Positions 54,366 through 62,955 of a stretch of 64,000 bases of DNA are shown piece by piece. A model generated the notes under the pieces. That model was not told the DNA's origin, made no database searches, and was given only the letters and a program-made list of their open reading frames with translations. Source of the stretch: Limibacter armeniacum (GTDB taxonomy: Bacteria > Bacteroidota > Bacteroidia > Cytophagales > Flammeovirgaceae). Location of the stretch: the NCBI RefSeq assembly GCF_036880985.1, contig NZ_JBAJNO010000009.1, forward strand, positions 372,001 to 436,000. The letters are read 5' to 3'. Position numbers and translations under genes: made by a program. Each line of letters starts with the position of its first letter. The first letter of the stretch is position 1.

Positions 54366-55895
54366 TTATTTTCCTCCTCTGCTTGATGACCTTTTACGGT
54401 AAGATGATGAACTTGAGCTGCTACTGGAGGAGGAGCTACTTGAGCTTCCATATCTCAAAGAAGAGTGACTAGTCTTTGAAGTAGTTGTCGTGCTTGGCTT
54501 GGACCTTGTTCCTGCCTGAACAGAAGCAGAGCTGCTTGCTACACTTGTCTTGACCATCTCCTTAAAACGGTCATTTCTGGCAAACTTTTGTGTAAATGTA
54601 CTTTTGCCTGCGGTAGAGGTTAAGGATGAGGTTGAAAAAGTCCCATATTTTGGTTTACCTGATACCGAAGCACCATAATATGACTTACTGACTTGTCTGT
54701 TTTTTAGATGTGTATGATAGTGTTTCCGGTAAACAGGTTGGTGAAATGTTGAACCAAATATAGTTCTAAGCATGGCATACCTGCCATAAAATGACCAATA
54801 GCTCTCATTGTTGCGATCTGTTTTCCACTCTCCATATTCAGGGTTACCTACATACTGAGAAAATCCTTCTGGAGTTACCTGAAACGAAAGGAGATTATCC
54901 TGCCTTGAGACAAGTTCCATCCCCATGTCATTGACATGTTCATCAAAAAGCCACTTCTGGATCTCATACCAATCTGACACATACACTTCAGGAATTGAAG
55001 TAGAATCTTTAGCACGCTGCTCCATTTGAACCACTTTGTACTTATGCTTATAGATATGCTTCCCACCTACAGAGTCCTCTTCTATATTCATATCTTCCAG
55101 TATAATGCTACAATCACCTTGATGCGCTTTCATCAGCCTCATCACTGGGTAAAAATCTGTATAAAGCAACCTGTAATTGTCAAAAACATTACCTCCTATT
55201 CCTCCTCTCATAAAAAGAAAGTCGCTTATATCTTCAGGATTGTACTTACTATAAAATTTCCTTGAACTCAACTCATCCTTCATTGCCAATGCTGTAGTTG
55301 AGACAGATCCAAACCTCAATGCAACCTCTTCCCTTTGTCTTTGAGATGTTGCAGCTTTATACTTGCCAAACAAGCCCTTACTAACAGGACGATAAAAGGT
55401 CATGTCAAACAAGCTTGCTATCTCTGCATATTTAGGATTAAACTGCCAAACTTCCACTCCCCTATCATTCACTACCCAATTTCCCAACCTTACATCATCA
55501 ACATATTTAAAACCAGCCGGAACCCCATGAGCATGATACCCTCCATCAGTCCTGATTTTGCCATTTTCTCTGGTGCCTACTTTCATCCCGATATAATTCC
55601 AGTACCCTTTAAATGTATAAGAAGAGACTGGTAGCCAATTAGAGTAATAAACCTTTGGCTTAATGGAACCATCCTTCTCATTATAATTGACAGCTACTGC
55701 CTTATACTTATGTTTAAAGTCCTTATCAACTCCGTTCTTATTTTTTCCCTTAACAGTAAAGTCTACATCATATAATGTGACGATCAGGTTTTCTTTTGTT
55801 TCAATACTCTTGATAAACTTTTCAAGAGGGGCATCTTCAGGAGTACAGGAGCAAAAGGCTATGACAAGAATTAGAAAGGTGTGTACACATTTCAT
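54366..55895 (-). CDS. lipoprotein with duplicated domain and Ser-rich tail, 509 aa
   Basis: Signal with lipobox FCSC (about Cys17). It has two copies of a domain of about 130 residues (about 22-150 and 242-382), each with (I/V)xLxDM, HKYK, a central W, PxGF and a final YAxxxxLFxxxFxxPV pattern. The C-terminal about 130 residues are a disordered Ser/Thr/Lys-rich tail: YGTFSTSSLTSTAG, then a run of 14 or more Ser and the end SSSRGGK. The Ser run uses mixed codons, so the protein sequence seems selected. The paralogue just upstream has a single copy of the domain and the same RGGK end. Such tails resemble those of E. coli YgiB/YjfM. Function unknown. Confidence 0.78.
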   Translation of the reverse strand: MKCVHTFLILVIAFCSCTPEDAPLEKFIKSIETKENLIVTLYDVDFTVKGKNKNGVDKDFKHKYKAVAVNYNEKDGSIKPKVYYSNWLPVSSYTFKGYWNYIGMKVGTRENGKIRTDGGYHAHGVPAGFKYVDDVRLGNWVVNDRGVEVWQFNPKYAEIASLFDMTFYRPVSKGLFGKYKAATSQRQREEVALRFGSVSTTALAMKDELSSRKFYSKYNPEDISDFLFMRGGIGGNVFDNYRLLYTDFYPVMRLMKAHQGDCSIILEDMNIEEDSVGGKHIYKHKYKVVQMEQRAKDSTSIPEVYVSDWYEIQKWLFDEHVNDMGMELVSRQDNLLSFQVTPEGFSQYVGNPEYGEWKTDRNNESYWSFYGRYAMLRTIFGSTFHQPVYRKHYHTHLKNRQVSKSYYGASVSGKPKYGTFSTSSLTSTAGKSTFTQKFARNDRFKEMVKTSVASSSASVQAGTRSKPSTTTTSKTSHSSLRYGSSSSSSSSSSSSSSSYRKRSSSRGGK

Positions 55896-55960
55896 AGTAA
55901 AATAAAAGTTGGATTAATGATAATTCTATTGGTTTCAGACTATTTTTAATATAAAATAAA

Positions 55961-55991
55961 AAAGGAGTGGAAGCCTAGCTTCCACTCCTTT
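55961..55991 (-). terminator. hairpin terminator between the two Ser-rich lipoprotein genes
   Basis: AAAGGAGTGGAAGC / GCTTCCACTCCTTT, 14-bp perfect stem, followed on the minus strand by TTTATTTT. It should end or attenuate transcription before the 509-residue paralogue. Confidence 0.85.
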
Positions 55992-56013
55992 TCAATGCTG
56001 TAAAGTAATCCGA

Positions 56014-56838
56014 TTACTTACCTCCTCTTCCTGAAGAACGACTTCTTGAAGAAGACGAAGAAGAGCTTCCGTATCTTGATGAAGAACGAGAGGTTTTAGA
56101 ACGTGTACCTGCTGCCACAGAAGATGGACTTCTTGATACACTTCTGTTTACTTTATTTCTGAATGAGCTATTAGAACTCAACTTACTTGTAAATGATCTA
56201 TTAGCCATTGATGATGACTTTGATGCAGCTGAAAATGTGCCATAGCGTGACGTTTTTGTTACCCCTACTGTAGTAGTACCATAATAAGGACGTCCTGCTG
56301 TTCTGTAACGTGAGTAGTCCGTATAGTAGCTTCTGTACACTGGCTGGTAGAATGTCATACCGAACAGGGAACGCATCATGGCATACTTACCATAAAACGA
56401 CCAGAAGCTTTCACCACTACTGTTTGTTTCCCAACGACCGTATTTTGAATTGCCTACATACTGAGAATATCCTGCTGGAGCTACCTGTTTTGTTACTTTA
56501 CCATCTTGCTTAGCAGCGATTTCCATTCCCATATCATTGACATGGTCATCAAAATACCACTCCGGTACTTCATACCACTCTGTTTCGATTGACTTTGGTG
56601 TAACTGTTGAGTCAGCAGCGTTCTCCTCCAAAGTCACTACCTTATATTTATGTCTGTAGATATCTGAAGAAAATGTATGCTCCTCCAAATCCATGTCGTA
56701 CAGTACAATGGTAAAATTATCTTTCTTGTCCATCGTCTTGATTAGCTCATCGACAGGAGTCTTCTGAAACCTGCGATCACTTGATGAACAAGCTGTTACG
56801 GCAAGTGCTAATACGATAAAAGTGATTATTCTTTTCAT
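56014..56838 (-). CDS. lipoprotein with Ser-rich tail, 274 aa
   Basis: Signal with lipobox VTAC (Cys17). It has one copy of the domain found twice in its downstream paralogue (about residues 30-170): IVLYDMDLEEH, YRHKYKVVTLEEN, WYEVPEWYFDDHVNDMGMEI, APAGYSQYVGN and FWSFYGKYAMMRSLFGMTFYQPVY. It ends in a Ser/Arg-rich tail (about 200-274) with YGTFSAASKSSSM and the terminal SSGRGGK. The two genes are tandem duplicates. Surface or periplasmic location is expected; role unknown. Confidence 0.8.
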   Translation of the reverse strand: MKRIITFIVLALAVTACSSSDRRFQKTPVDELIKTMDKKDNFTIVLYDMDLEEHTFSSDIYRHKYKVVTLEENAADSTVTPKSIETEWYEVPEWYFDDHVNDMGMEIAAKQDGKVTKQVAPAGYSQYVGNSKYGRWETNSSGESFWSFYGKYAMMRSLFGMTFYQPVYRSYYTDYSRYRTAGRPYYGTTTVGVTKTSRYGTFSAASKSSSMANRSFTSKLSSNSSFRNKVNRSVSRSPSSVAAGTRSKTSRSSSRYGSSSSSSSRSRSSGRGGK

Positions 56839-56897
56839 TTTTGAATTTAAATCAACTAAAAAAATTTATGGATAATTATAGTTTGAATAAGCTGATA

Positions 56898-57446
56898 CTA
56901 CATCTCAATTGGCAAGATATTACTAAAGTCACTCTCACTTTCCACTTTTCCAATTGAAGCCTCAAAATCCTCATCTCCCCATTGCTCTATCACCAATACC
57001 TGCTTCTCTGAGTCATCATAATATTCCCAAGAAACAAATGGCTGGAAAGAGGTATCCTTGATATTTCTGAAATATCCAGCGTGCTCTCCATCTCGATAAA
57101 ATACAGTGCCGTTGTAAATGATCTGTCTTGGAGGTTTTCCTTTACTAAGGATCGCTTCCTCGATCTCTTCATCCAACTTATTGAAGTTAAGTTTGCGAGT
57201 TACAGTACACTCAACAAAGTCATCTTCTTCTACACTCAAGAAAACAACATCATCCGCAGAGACAAGTTTAAACTCATAACTAAAGTTATTGTCTCCCCAA
57301 TCATACTCATACTCGTCCTGCACTTCCCAAGTTTTCAGGTCATAGTCAAGTACAAACCCTTTCCGAATGTCTGTCACTTTGATATTGGTCGGGTCATAAT
57401 GAGGCTCTTCCTCTTTTTTGTTTTTCTTAAAAAAACCAAATGGCAT
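56898..57446 (-). CDS. DUF4178-domain protein, 182 aa
   Basis: A 182-residue, soluble, acidic beta-rich protein that fits DUF4178: IRKGFVLDYDLKTWEVQDEYEYDWGDNNFSYEFKLVSADDVVFLSVEEDD, then GTVFYRDGEHAGYFRN. The basic N-terminus FGFFKKNKKEEE has no signal. DUF4178 genes recur elsewhere in clusters with spermidine-synthase-like, DUF350 and PspA-type genes; here it lies just upstream of two Ser-rich lipoproteins on the same strand. Its biochemical function is not known to me. Confidence 0.72.
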   Translation of the reverse strand: MPFGFFKKNKKEEEPHYDPTNIKVTDIRKGFVLDYDLKTWEVQDEYEYDWGDNNFSYEFKLVSADDVVFLSVEEDDFVECTVTRKLNFNKLDEEIEEAILSKGKPPRQIIYNGTVFYRDGEHAGYFRNIKDTSFQPFVSWEYYDDSEKQVLVIEQWGDEDFEASIGKVESESDFSNILPIEM

Positions 57447-57752
57447 ATCAGTATACTTTAGTGTTATTTCTTACTACTCTAGTAAATGGTACTTAACCCT
57501 TCTTAGAATAAAGTTCTTTAATTACCATACATTTTTAGCAATTGTACCATTATGTCGAAATATAGCAATTCTTGGACAGATGCCTAAAAAGGTTAGCGAT
57601 TCTGTCTTCCGATTTCCCTGACGTTTTCTTCCTTTATGGTGCAGTGCTATTCTATATTAAAAAAATAATATAGTAGATTGCATCCTGTTTTTAAAACTCG
57701 ATCCTTATTCGAAAATTGTATTCTACCATTATTTGAAAGCGCACTTTTAGTC
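57447..57752. other. 306-nt AT-rich intergenic region
   Basis: Divergent region between the DUF4178 gene and the tRNA-modifying synthetase gene. The frame of the latter is open back to a TTG at 57678 but this stretch has no similarity to the family. I see no promoter box that fits the consensus and no stable hairpin. Confidence 0.4.
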
Positions 57753-58625
57753 ATGAGAACCAGATTTGCCCCTACTCCTAGCGGATATCTTCATATTGGA
57801 AATGCCTTTTCATTTATACTTACTTGGTTATTAGCCAAATCGAGGAATGGCTCTATTCTGCTTCGAATAGATGACATTGACGCTTCTCGCTCCCGTCCAG
57901 AGTTTTTAGATGATATCTTTCAGACTCTTGAATGGTTACAATTAGATTACGATGAAGGACCATCTGGGGTTGAGAATTTTCTTCAGCACTATTCTCAGAC
58001 GCTCAGGACTGACCAATATGAAAAATTGCTTTCTAAGCTGATTGACAACAACTTGGTATATGCCTGTAAGTGTACCAGATCACAGATAAAAAAATTTTCT
58101 AACGATGGGCATTACCCTTTGACCTGTCGTAACCTTCATAAAGACCTTTCCAGTGAAAATGTAGCTTGGCGCATTAAAACGGTACCTGAAAAAATTCTTG
58201 TACCTGATTTAAAACAAGGGCTAATCTCTGTAAACCTTTATGAAGAAATGAGGGATTTTATTGTTAGGAGAAAGGATGAGATCATTGCATATCAAGTTGC
58301 GTCTCTTGCGGATGATCTAGCCTACGAAATTGATTTTATCGTAAGAGGTGAAGATTTGCTTTCCTCAACAGCAGCTCAACTTTATCTGGCAAAATCTTCC
58401 AACTATGAAGCTTTTACTAATGCCAGTTTTTATCACCACCCGCTTATTACTGACAATGGAGTCAAACTATCCAAATCAGAAGGAGCTACTTCTATTCGGG
58501 ACATCAAACAACAAACCCATCCGTCAGCAATCTATCAACTAGTTGCACGCCAGATGGGTTGGAAGTATCAAAATATCAATTCTCTCCAAGACCTTTTGGA
58601 AGAGAGTATCCGTTCAAACTTCTGA
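57753..58625 (+). CDS. gluQ: glutamyl-Q tRNA(Asp) synthetase
   Basis: A 290-residue truncated glutamyl-tRNA synthetase paralogue lacking the anticodon-binding domain. The N-terminus RFAPTPSGYLHIGNA carries the HIGH-type motif, the late GVKLSKSEGA the KMSKS-type motif. Zn ligands Cys-x-Cys...Tyr-x3-Cys are in ACKCTRSQIKKFSNDGHYPLTC. It attaches glutamate to the queuosine base of tRNA(Asp). From ATG 57753 the family-typical start MRTRFAPTPSG is used. It is not next to dksA as in many Proteobacteria. Confidence 0.93.
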   Translation: MRTRFAPTPSGYLHIGNAFSFILTWLLAKSRNGSILLRIDDIDASRSRPEFLDDIFQTLEWLQLDYDEGPSGVENFLQHYSQTLRTDQYEKLLSKLIDNNLVYACKCTRSQIKKFSNDGHYPLTCRNLHKDLSSENVAWRIKTVPEKILVPDLKQGLISVNLYEEMRDFIVRRKDEIIAYQVASLADDLAYEIDFIVRGEDLLSSTAAQLYLAKSSNYEAFTNASFYHHPLITDNGVKLSKSEGATSIRDIKQQTHPSAIYQLVARQMGWKYQNINSLQDLLEESIRSNF

Positions 58626-58637
58626 AGTTGGATCTAA

Positions 58638-60122
58638 TTATTTAAACAAGGTAACTACTTTTGGTTTCATGACTTTCCCCATTGCATTTCGGGGTAAGTC
58701 ATCTACCAATAAATATTTTTTAGGCACCTTATAACTAGCCAATTGACCTTTCAGCCAATCCTCAAGGACTTTTGTATCTACTTTTTCTTCCTTGGGCACA
58801 ATCGCTGCTGCTATAACCTGTCCCCATTCTTCATCAGGAATTCCAACAACAGCACATTCTGCTACTTGCTCGTTTTGTCTTAAAACTTCCTCTATCTCCA
58901 ATGCAGAAACCTTATAGCCTCCCGTCTTGATAATATCTACAGACTTTCTACCTACAATCTTGAAAACTCCCTCCTCATTAAATTCTACCATATCTCCAGT
59001 CCTGAACCAACCTCCTTCCAGAAAAGCCTTCTGGGTTTCTTCAACCCGATTCCAATATTCAAGAAACACCGTATCACTCTTTACATATAACTCGCCGACT
59101 TCATTAGTACCTACTGCAGCTCCAGCTTCATTCAACACCCTAACTTTCACACCAGGCAATGGCTTACCTACACACCCTGCTTGACGCGTTTCATGATAAG
59201 GATTCGAAAGTGCCATTCCTATTTCAGTCATTCCATATCTTTCTAGCAGGAAATGCCCACTGATTTCCTCCCACTTCTTCATGACACTCACTGGCAATGC
59301 CGCAGATCCGGAAACCATCAGTCTCATCTTTGAACAAGCCATTTTCAACTCACGCTGTTCCTCCTCACTAGCCTGGTCAAAGTATTGTATCAATTTGCTG
59401 TAAATAGTTGGTACAGCCATAAATACGGTAAACGGTTCTTGACCGAACAATTGCCAAACTTCTTTCGCATCAAACCTTGGTAACATCATACACTTTGCCC
59501 CTGACCACATGGCACATGTCAACACATTGACCACACCATGAACATGATGGAGCGGAAGCACATTCAGAATATAGTCATCAGCTCCCCATTCCCAAGCATC
59601 AGTTAATGCCTGTACCTGAGCCATAATATTAGCATGCGTTGTTACGACTCCTTTCGGTTTACCAGTGGTACCACTTGTATAAATCATCATTGCCCTTCGA
59701 TAAAGGTCAACATCTGGCAATTGGCATACTTTACTTTCCTTAGCCTGATAATATGAAAGCGTCTCAACCCCAGTCTCATTGGCTAGTTCACCTACCCTAT
59801 CTTGAAATGATTCATGAAATAGAAGTAACTCAGCTTTAGCATCTTCCAATACATATTGCATCTCTGGCTTAGGATGTGATACACATAGTGGAACTGCTAT
59901 TCCTCCAGCTCTCCATATTCCCCATTGCATTACTACATATGCATATGATGAGGGAGCCAAGAAAGCAATCGTTTTTTCGGATAAATCCTGACTTCCTGCA
60001 AGAAGAGAGGCTGCGACTTTTGATGAATCCTGTAGTAATTGTTGGTATGTAAAACTACCTTCTTTGTCGCACAATGCGGTACGTGGGCTGTACCTTTTGG
60101 CTCTTTCGACTAGATCTAACAT
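58638..60122 (-). CDS. acyl-CoA synthetase, ACSF3/malonyl-CoA synthetase-like
   Basis: A 494-residue ANL-family adenylate-forming enzyme. The P-loop IYTSGTTGKPKGV, LPLHHVHGVVNVL, FMAVPTIYSKLIQYFD, RLMVSGSAALPVSVMKKW and LERYGMTEIGMALSNPY strongly recall human ACSF3 and bacterial MatB, which activate malonate or methylmalonate. The C-terminal Lys-acceptor region (PRNAMGKVMKP) is intact. I use ATG 60122; a GTG at 60173 would add 17 residues. Convergent with gluQ, whose stop is 13 nt away. Confidence 0.85.
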   Translation of the reverse strand: MLDLVERAKRYSPRTALCDKEGSFTYQQLLQDSSKVAASLLAGSQDLSEKTIAFLAPSSYAYVVMQWGIWRAGGIAVPLCVSHPKPEMQYVLEDAKAELLLFHESFQDRVGELANETGVETLSYYQAKESKVCQLPDVDLYRRAMMIYTSGTTGKPKGVVTTHANIMAQVQALTDAWEWGADDYILNVLPLHHVHGVVNVLTCAMWSGAKCMMLPRFDAKEVWQLFGQEPFTVFMAVPTIYSKLIQYFDQASEEEQRELKMACSKMRLMVSGSAALPVSVMKKWEEISGHFLLERYGMTEIGMALSNPYHETRQAGCVGKPLPGVKVRVLNEAGAAVGTNEVGELYVKSDTVFLEYWNRVEETQKAFLEGGWFRTGDMVEFNEEGVFKIVGRKSVDIIKTGGYKVSALEIEEVLRQNEQVAECAVVGIPDEEWGQVIAAAIVPKEEKVDTKVLEDWLKGQLASYKVPKKYLLVDDLPRNAMGKVMKPKVVTLFK

Positions 60123-60325
60123 AAAGTGTTTATTGGCATTAATGATTAGGTTGCTGAATTCCTTTTTCAGCACTAACTAGATTAAAATACCGAAGCTGCT
60201 CCACAAATCCATGTATTTAATCGAAAATTATATGATTTTATTATTCTACAGATAATATTTTTCTAATAATTGACTTATATTACTAAACTAATAAAATATT
60301 GTACATATAACCTTTTATTCATTAT

Positions 60326-62536
60326 ATGAACTATCCTAGCGTCAGGGCCTTGTCCTTGATAGTGATACTACTAACAAGCCTACTTGCCAACGGACAAAGC
60401 AACTCAGAACTAACTTTGGATCAAAATTTTGATGTAATTGACCCAACACCCAACATATCCATTTACATTGACCCAGAGAATGAGAAAACCATTGAAGACA
60501 TTGCTACAGACAGTTTTGATGGTTTTATTCCAAACACAGATACAGGCATCTTAGATTTAGGTTTTTCGACCAATATCTTTTGGTTCAAAACCGACATCAT
60601 CAACCAAGATCACACTTCCATCAATGATTGGCTGCTGGAGATTGGTTATCCGTCACTTGATTATTTGGACATTTACCTGAAAGACCCAGATGGAAACATC
60701 AGCAGTTACCAAACAGGTGACCGCTATAATTTCAGTAAGCGGCCACTCAAGCACAGGCACTTTCTATACCCCTTGGATTTGAGGAAAGAAGGTAAATATT
60801 CACTCTTCCTGAGAGTACAGACAGAAGGCCCCATCACATTACCGCTTAAGATCTACCGAGAAAACAAATTCGTTGAGGTCAGCACAAAGAAAGAGCTAGG
60901 TAATGGTATCTTCTTCGGAATGATGATGCTCTTGTGTCTTTACAACATATTCCTGTATTTCTCGATTCGTGATAACAGCTACCTTGTGTACGCATTGCCT
61001 GTAATCATGAGTACGCTCTTTTACCATTCGCTTGAAGGGCATGTGTTCCAATATATCCTGTATGATTACCCTGCTATTGCCAATAGGGTAACTCTGATGG
61101 TTATCGGAATTTGGGTAATTGGTTCCACTTGGTTTACATTCAAATTTCTCAATCCGAAAAAGTATGCCCCTGCTACAGCTATACTTCTATATTCGATGTA
61201 TGGCTTAGGTATCCTAAATATCATTTCTGAACCAATTTTTGGATATGCAACGGCAACCATGATTGCCCGTGTAACGGCAATGCCTGCTGGATTCTCAATT
61301 TTGTTCACTGGCTTTACGGCATGGGCGAAAGGACATCGATATGCCAGATTCTTTACAATGGCTTGGTTCTTTTACCTAATTGGTATTGGTATCTATGTAG
61401 TAAAAATCACCAACGTTGTTCCTGCTAATTTCTGGACGGAAAATGCCATGACCATCGGTAATATCATTCAGGTTGCCTTCCTTTCCATGGCTCTAGGTGA
61501 TCGATACAGAATCTATCGTGAAGAGCATAAGCATGCAATACAGGAACGTATAAGGGTTGAAAAAGAAGCTAAGGAAACTTTAGAAGCAAAAGTACAAGAA
61601 CGTACAGAAGAGCTGGCTCAAAGAAATGAGGAGATACTCTCCCAATCCGAAAAGCTTCGCCAGATCAACCTCGACATGCAGGAAATGAATCTTGAACTGG
61701 AACAGCAAAATGAGGAGATCGCCGCACAGCGTGACGTGGTTGAGGAAAATGGAAAACTTATTGAAGAGAAGAATAAAAAGATTACTGCTAGCATCAACTA
61801 TGCTCACAAGATTCAGAAAGCTATTCTTCCTTCTACAGAGGCTGTACAGGAAATGCTTCCTCAATCATTTATCTTCTACAAGCCAAAAGATATCGTCAGT
61901 GGAGACTTCTATTGGTTAGAAGACACAGGTGACAAATTAATTGTTGCTGCTGTAGACTGTACAGGTCATGGTGTTCCAGGCGCATTGATGTCTATGCTAG
62001 GAGATAGCTTCTTAAGACAAGCTGTCACCATCAAAAAAGAAACTTCTCCTGAGAAGATCTTAGACTTACTAAACAAAAGTGTTCAGGAACAACTCCACAA
62101 AGATGGCTCCCTTTCACGAGACGGAATGGATATTGCCATTTGTGTTTGGGATAAGGAGAAAAAGATATTGGAATTTGCTGGAGCCAAGAATCCACTGATT
62201 TATATCAAAAACCAAAAGGTATTCCGCATCAAAGGAGATAAGTTCTCAATTGGTAATGCTGAGGTAGGTTTCCAATACAGCAAACACCGTATAAAGGTTG
62301 ATACGCCAACTACTTTCTATATTTTCTCAGATGGTTATGCCGATCAGTTTGGAGGTCCAGAAGGACGAAAACTGATGAATAAACGATTCCTAGAGCTTCT
62401 TTATGTGATCCATTCAAAGCCAATGGATGAGCAGGAAAAAGTACTTGCTGATTTTGTCAAAAAATGGAGTCACAGTGGCTCAAAACCTCAAAGTCAGATA
62501 GATGACCTACTGGTAGTAGGATTTAAGCTGAGTTAA
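60326..62536 (+). CDS. 7TMR-DISM / SpoIIE-family PP2C phosphatase
   Basis: A 736-residue membrane signalling protein. Signal peptide, extracellular 7TMR-DISMED2 beta-sandwich (about 40-185; FWFKTDIINQ, WLLEIGYPSLDYLDIYL and GKYSLFLRVQTEG), seven membrane helices (about 190-395), a coiled coil (about 400-500, RTEELAQRNEEILSQ) and a SpoIIE/RsbU phosphatase domain (about 515-736) with KDIVSGDFYWL, AAVDCTGHGVPGALMSMLG, SRDGMDIAICVWD and YIFSDGYADQFGG holding the metal-binding Asp residues. It likely senses an external ligand and dephosphorylates an anti-sigma antagonist or similar; no partner gene is adjacent. Confidence 0.92.
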   Translation: MNYPSVRALSLIVILLTSLLANGQSNSELTLDQNFDVIDPTPNISIYIDPENEKTIEDIATDSFDGFIPNTDTGILDLGFSTNIFWFKTDIINQDHTSINDWLLEIGYPSLDYLDIYLKDPDGNISSYQTGDRYNFSKRPLKHRHFLYPLDLRKEGKYSLFLRVQTEGPITLPLKIYRENKFVEVSTKKELGNGIFFGMMMLLCLYNIFLYFSIRDNSYLVYALPVIMSTLFYHSLEGHVFQYILYDYPAIANRVTLMVIGIWVIGSTWFTFKFLNPKKYAPATAILLYSMYGLGILNIISEPIFGYATATMIARVTAMPAGFSILFTGFTAWAKGHRYARFFTMAWFFYLIGIGIYVVKITNVVPANFWTENAMTIGNIIQVAFLSMALGDRYRIYREEHKHAIQERIRVEKEAKETLEAKVQERTEELAQRNEEILSQSEKLRQINLDMQEMNLELEQQNEEIAAQRDVVEENGKLIEEKNKKITASINYAHKIQKAILPSTEAVQEMLPQSFIFYKPKDIVSGDFYWLEDTGDKLIVAAVDCTGHGVPGALMSMLGDSFLRQAVTIKKETSPEKILDLLNKSVQEQLHKDGSLSRDGMDIAICVWDKEKKILEFAGAKNPLIYIKNQKVFRIKGDKFSIGNAEVGFQYSKHRIKVDTPTTFYIFSDGYADQFGGPEGRKLMNKRFLELLYVIHSKPMDEQEKVLADFVKKWSHSGSKPQSQIDDLLVVGFKLS

Positions 62537-62561
62537 GCTAGGATACGATTATAATTAATTG

Positions 62562-62596
62562 AAAAGCCATCTTTATGAGATATAAAGATGGCTTTT
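62562..62596 (+). terminator. terminator after SpoIIE gene
   Basis: AAAAGCCATCTTTAT / ATAAAGATGGCTTTT, 15-bp perfect stem, followed by ATTATT. Confidence 0.85.
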
Positions 62597-62905
62597 ATTA
62601 TTCTGATAATTGAATAAAACAAAGTTCCACAACCTATTGCATATTCCACTAGTATTTCTCCCTAGCTAGGTTAATCTCTTTATTCTTCTATTTGAGCATC
62701 GCATAGGTATAATTGAAACCGGAAGTTTTACACTCTTCACTAGTTTATGAACACTCTTTATTTGAATAGCTAGATTCAGGATCAATGTGATTTACTTATA
62801 CCACAGGCAAAAAAACATGACTACTTTTGTTCAATCCCTTCGGCATTATTTTCTCTTACAAAAAAGCTCTATTCCAATTCAATACTTGAAGACATAAAAC
62901 AAAAA

Positions 62906-62930
62906 AGGCAGCTCCATTAAGAAGCTGCCT
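62906..62930 (-). terminator. terminator after fecR-like gene
   Basis: AGGCAGCT / AGCTGCCT followed on the minus strand by TTTTTTGTTTT. Confidence 0.8.
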
Positions 62931-62955
62931 CTAGTTTATCTTTAAGTAAGTCTGA

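Larger units (their letters stand above)
62537..62955. other. 419-nt intergenic region
   Basis: Holds the terminator of the SpoIIE gene at one end and that of the FecR gene at the other. About 300 nt between them show no gene, tRNA or clear promoter. Confidence 0.45.

Noticed and set aside
54408-54450. Ser tract as a DNA microsatellite or phase-variation site
   Set aside because: The run is encoded by mixed AGC, TCA, TCC, TCT and AGT codons, so there is no repeated DNA unit that would slip.
60123-60173. GTG start adding 17 residues to the acyl-CoA synthetase
   Set aside because: The ATG at 60122 keeps the whole domain and matches the family's usual start; the extension has no similarity.
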